Assembly (NCBI RefSeq): GCF_022539315.1
Contig: NC_066322.1
Location: forward strand, 22,702,765 to 22,766,764
Direction of reading: 5' to 3'
From: Serinus canaria
Lineage: Eukaryota > Chordata > Aves > Passeriformes > Fringillidae
DNA length: 64,000 bases
Both the position numbers and the translations under genes were made by a program. Below are positions 63,522 through 64,000 of the stretch, piece by piece. Position 1 is the stretch's first letter, and the number at the start of each line of letters is the position of its first letter. The notes below the pieces were generated by a model. That model did no database searches, had not been told where the DNA came from, and was given only the letters and a program-made list of their open reading frames with translations.

Positions 63522-64000
63522 AAATAACCCCATTGCTTCTCAGTAGGATTAATGAGCCTTTGCAGAGCACTGGCAGCTTTCCTGCCCCTCAGTCCAGGGT
63601 AGCTGGGGCATGTAAAGCCTGATCAGCAGGTCCTACAGATGCTGGGCCCTGGAACAGATTCACTGTGATTTCAAGTGATGTGAGCCAGCTTTTGTGAAAC
63701 ACAAGGATTCATTTCTTTAAGGAGCAAAACCTGGTATAAAATCACTGAAACAGACCTAGCTAATTGTTCTTCTAAGGAGTCTCCAACCCTTCACATTGCT
63801 AAAGCATGCCATGCTGATTGCAGTCAGCTCTGGGGGCAAGGTGAACCATCCTACCTAATCCTGGCTATCTTAGAAGGTCAGAATTTGCTTTCCCATCTAT
63901 GTTGCTGTTTTCCTCTTTTCTTTTAAGTTCTGTAACTGTGTTTTATAACCCCCTTTTCATTCAAATGAACACTACAGCACAGGTTGTGTAACACATCAGC
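63522..64000. other. Non-coding DNA to window end
   Basis: Moderately GC-rich and then AT-rich unique sequence. No gene, repeat or RNA recognised. Confidence 0.5.

Noticed and set aside
1..64000. tRNA, rRNA, snRNA genes and CRISPR arrays
   Set aside because: Looked for tRNA B-box-type sequence, U6-like starts and regularly spaced repeats; none was found.

Overview
The window looks like a stretch of bird nuclear genome, most likely a songbird. It is AT-rich and CpG-depleted. Its recognisable interspersed repeats are mostly old, truncated CR1 retrotransposon tails, with two LTR-like blocks and one ancient MIR-type SINE. No L1 or Alu material, bacterial-style operons, rRNA or tRNA genes or CRISPR arrays were seen. 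The species call rests only on repeat content.

No complete protein-coding gene was found. The longest open frames are chance frames, frames inside CR1, or frames inside a tandem repeat. Several short blocks have a strong acceptor, a strong donor and at least one open frame. The best are 3826-3948 (+) and 47453-47530 (-). Weaker ones are 745-881 (+), 3625-3695 (-), 9729-9756 (-), 28631-28662 (+) and 60670-60735 (-). They could be exons of a gene or lncRNA with very long introns, or chance splice pairs. No protein family was recognised in any of them, so the window is best described as gene desert or long intron.

Layout. 1-14 kb: unique AT-rich DNA with exon-like blocks near 0.8, 3.7 and 9.7 kb. 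14.14-14.60 kb: antisense CR1 with an internal deletion. 14.6-30.4 kb: unique DNA with one short CR1 tail (21.6 kb) and simple A-runs. 30.39-31.0 kb: antisense CR1 that retains a piece of the reverse-transcriptase region. 35.44-35.9 kb: old sense CR1/L3-like fragment. 41.52-41.60 kb: an 80-bp, almost fully paired hairpin resembling a microRNA precursor. 44.2 kb: AT microsatellite between two octamer motifs. 45.0 kb: sense CR1 tail. 47.4-48.5 kb: exon-like block, LTR-like block and CR1 tail in a row. 52.5-52.8 kb: second LTR-like block. 54.80-55.12 kb: a CpG-dense, degenerate 14-bp minisatellite, the most anomalous DNA here. 57.6-57.8 kb: MIR-type SINE carrying its own splice-like sites. 63.5 kb: a perfect DR4 nuclear-receptor half-site pair.

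The strongest candidates for something undescribed are the CpG-dense minisatellite and the hairpin. Both are read directly from the sequence; their functions are inference.
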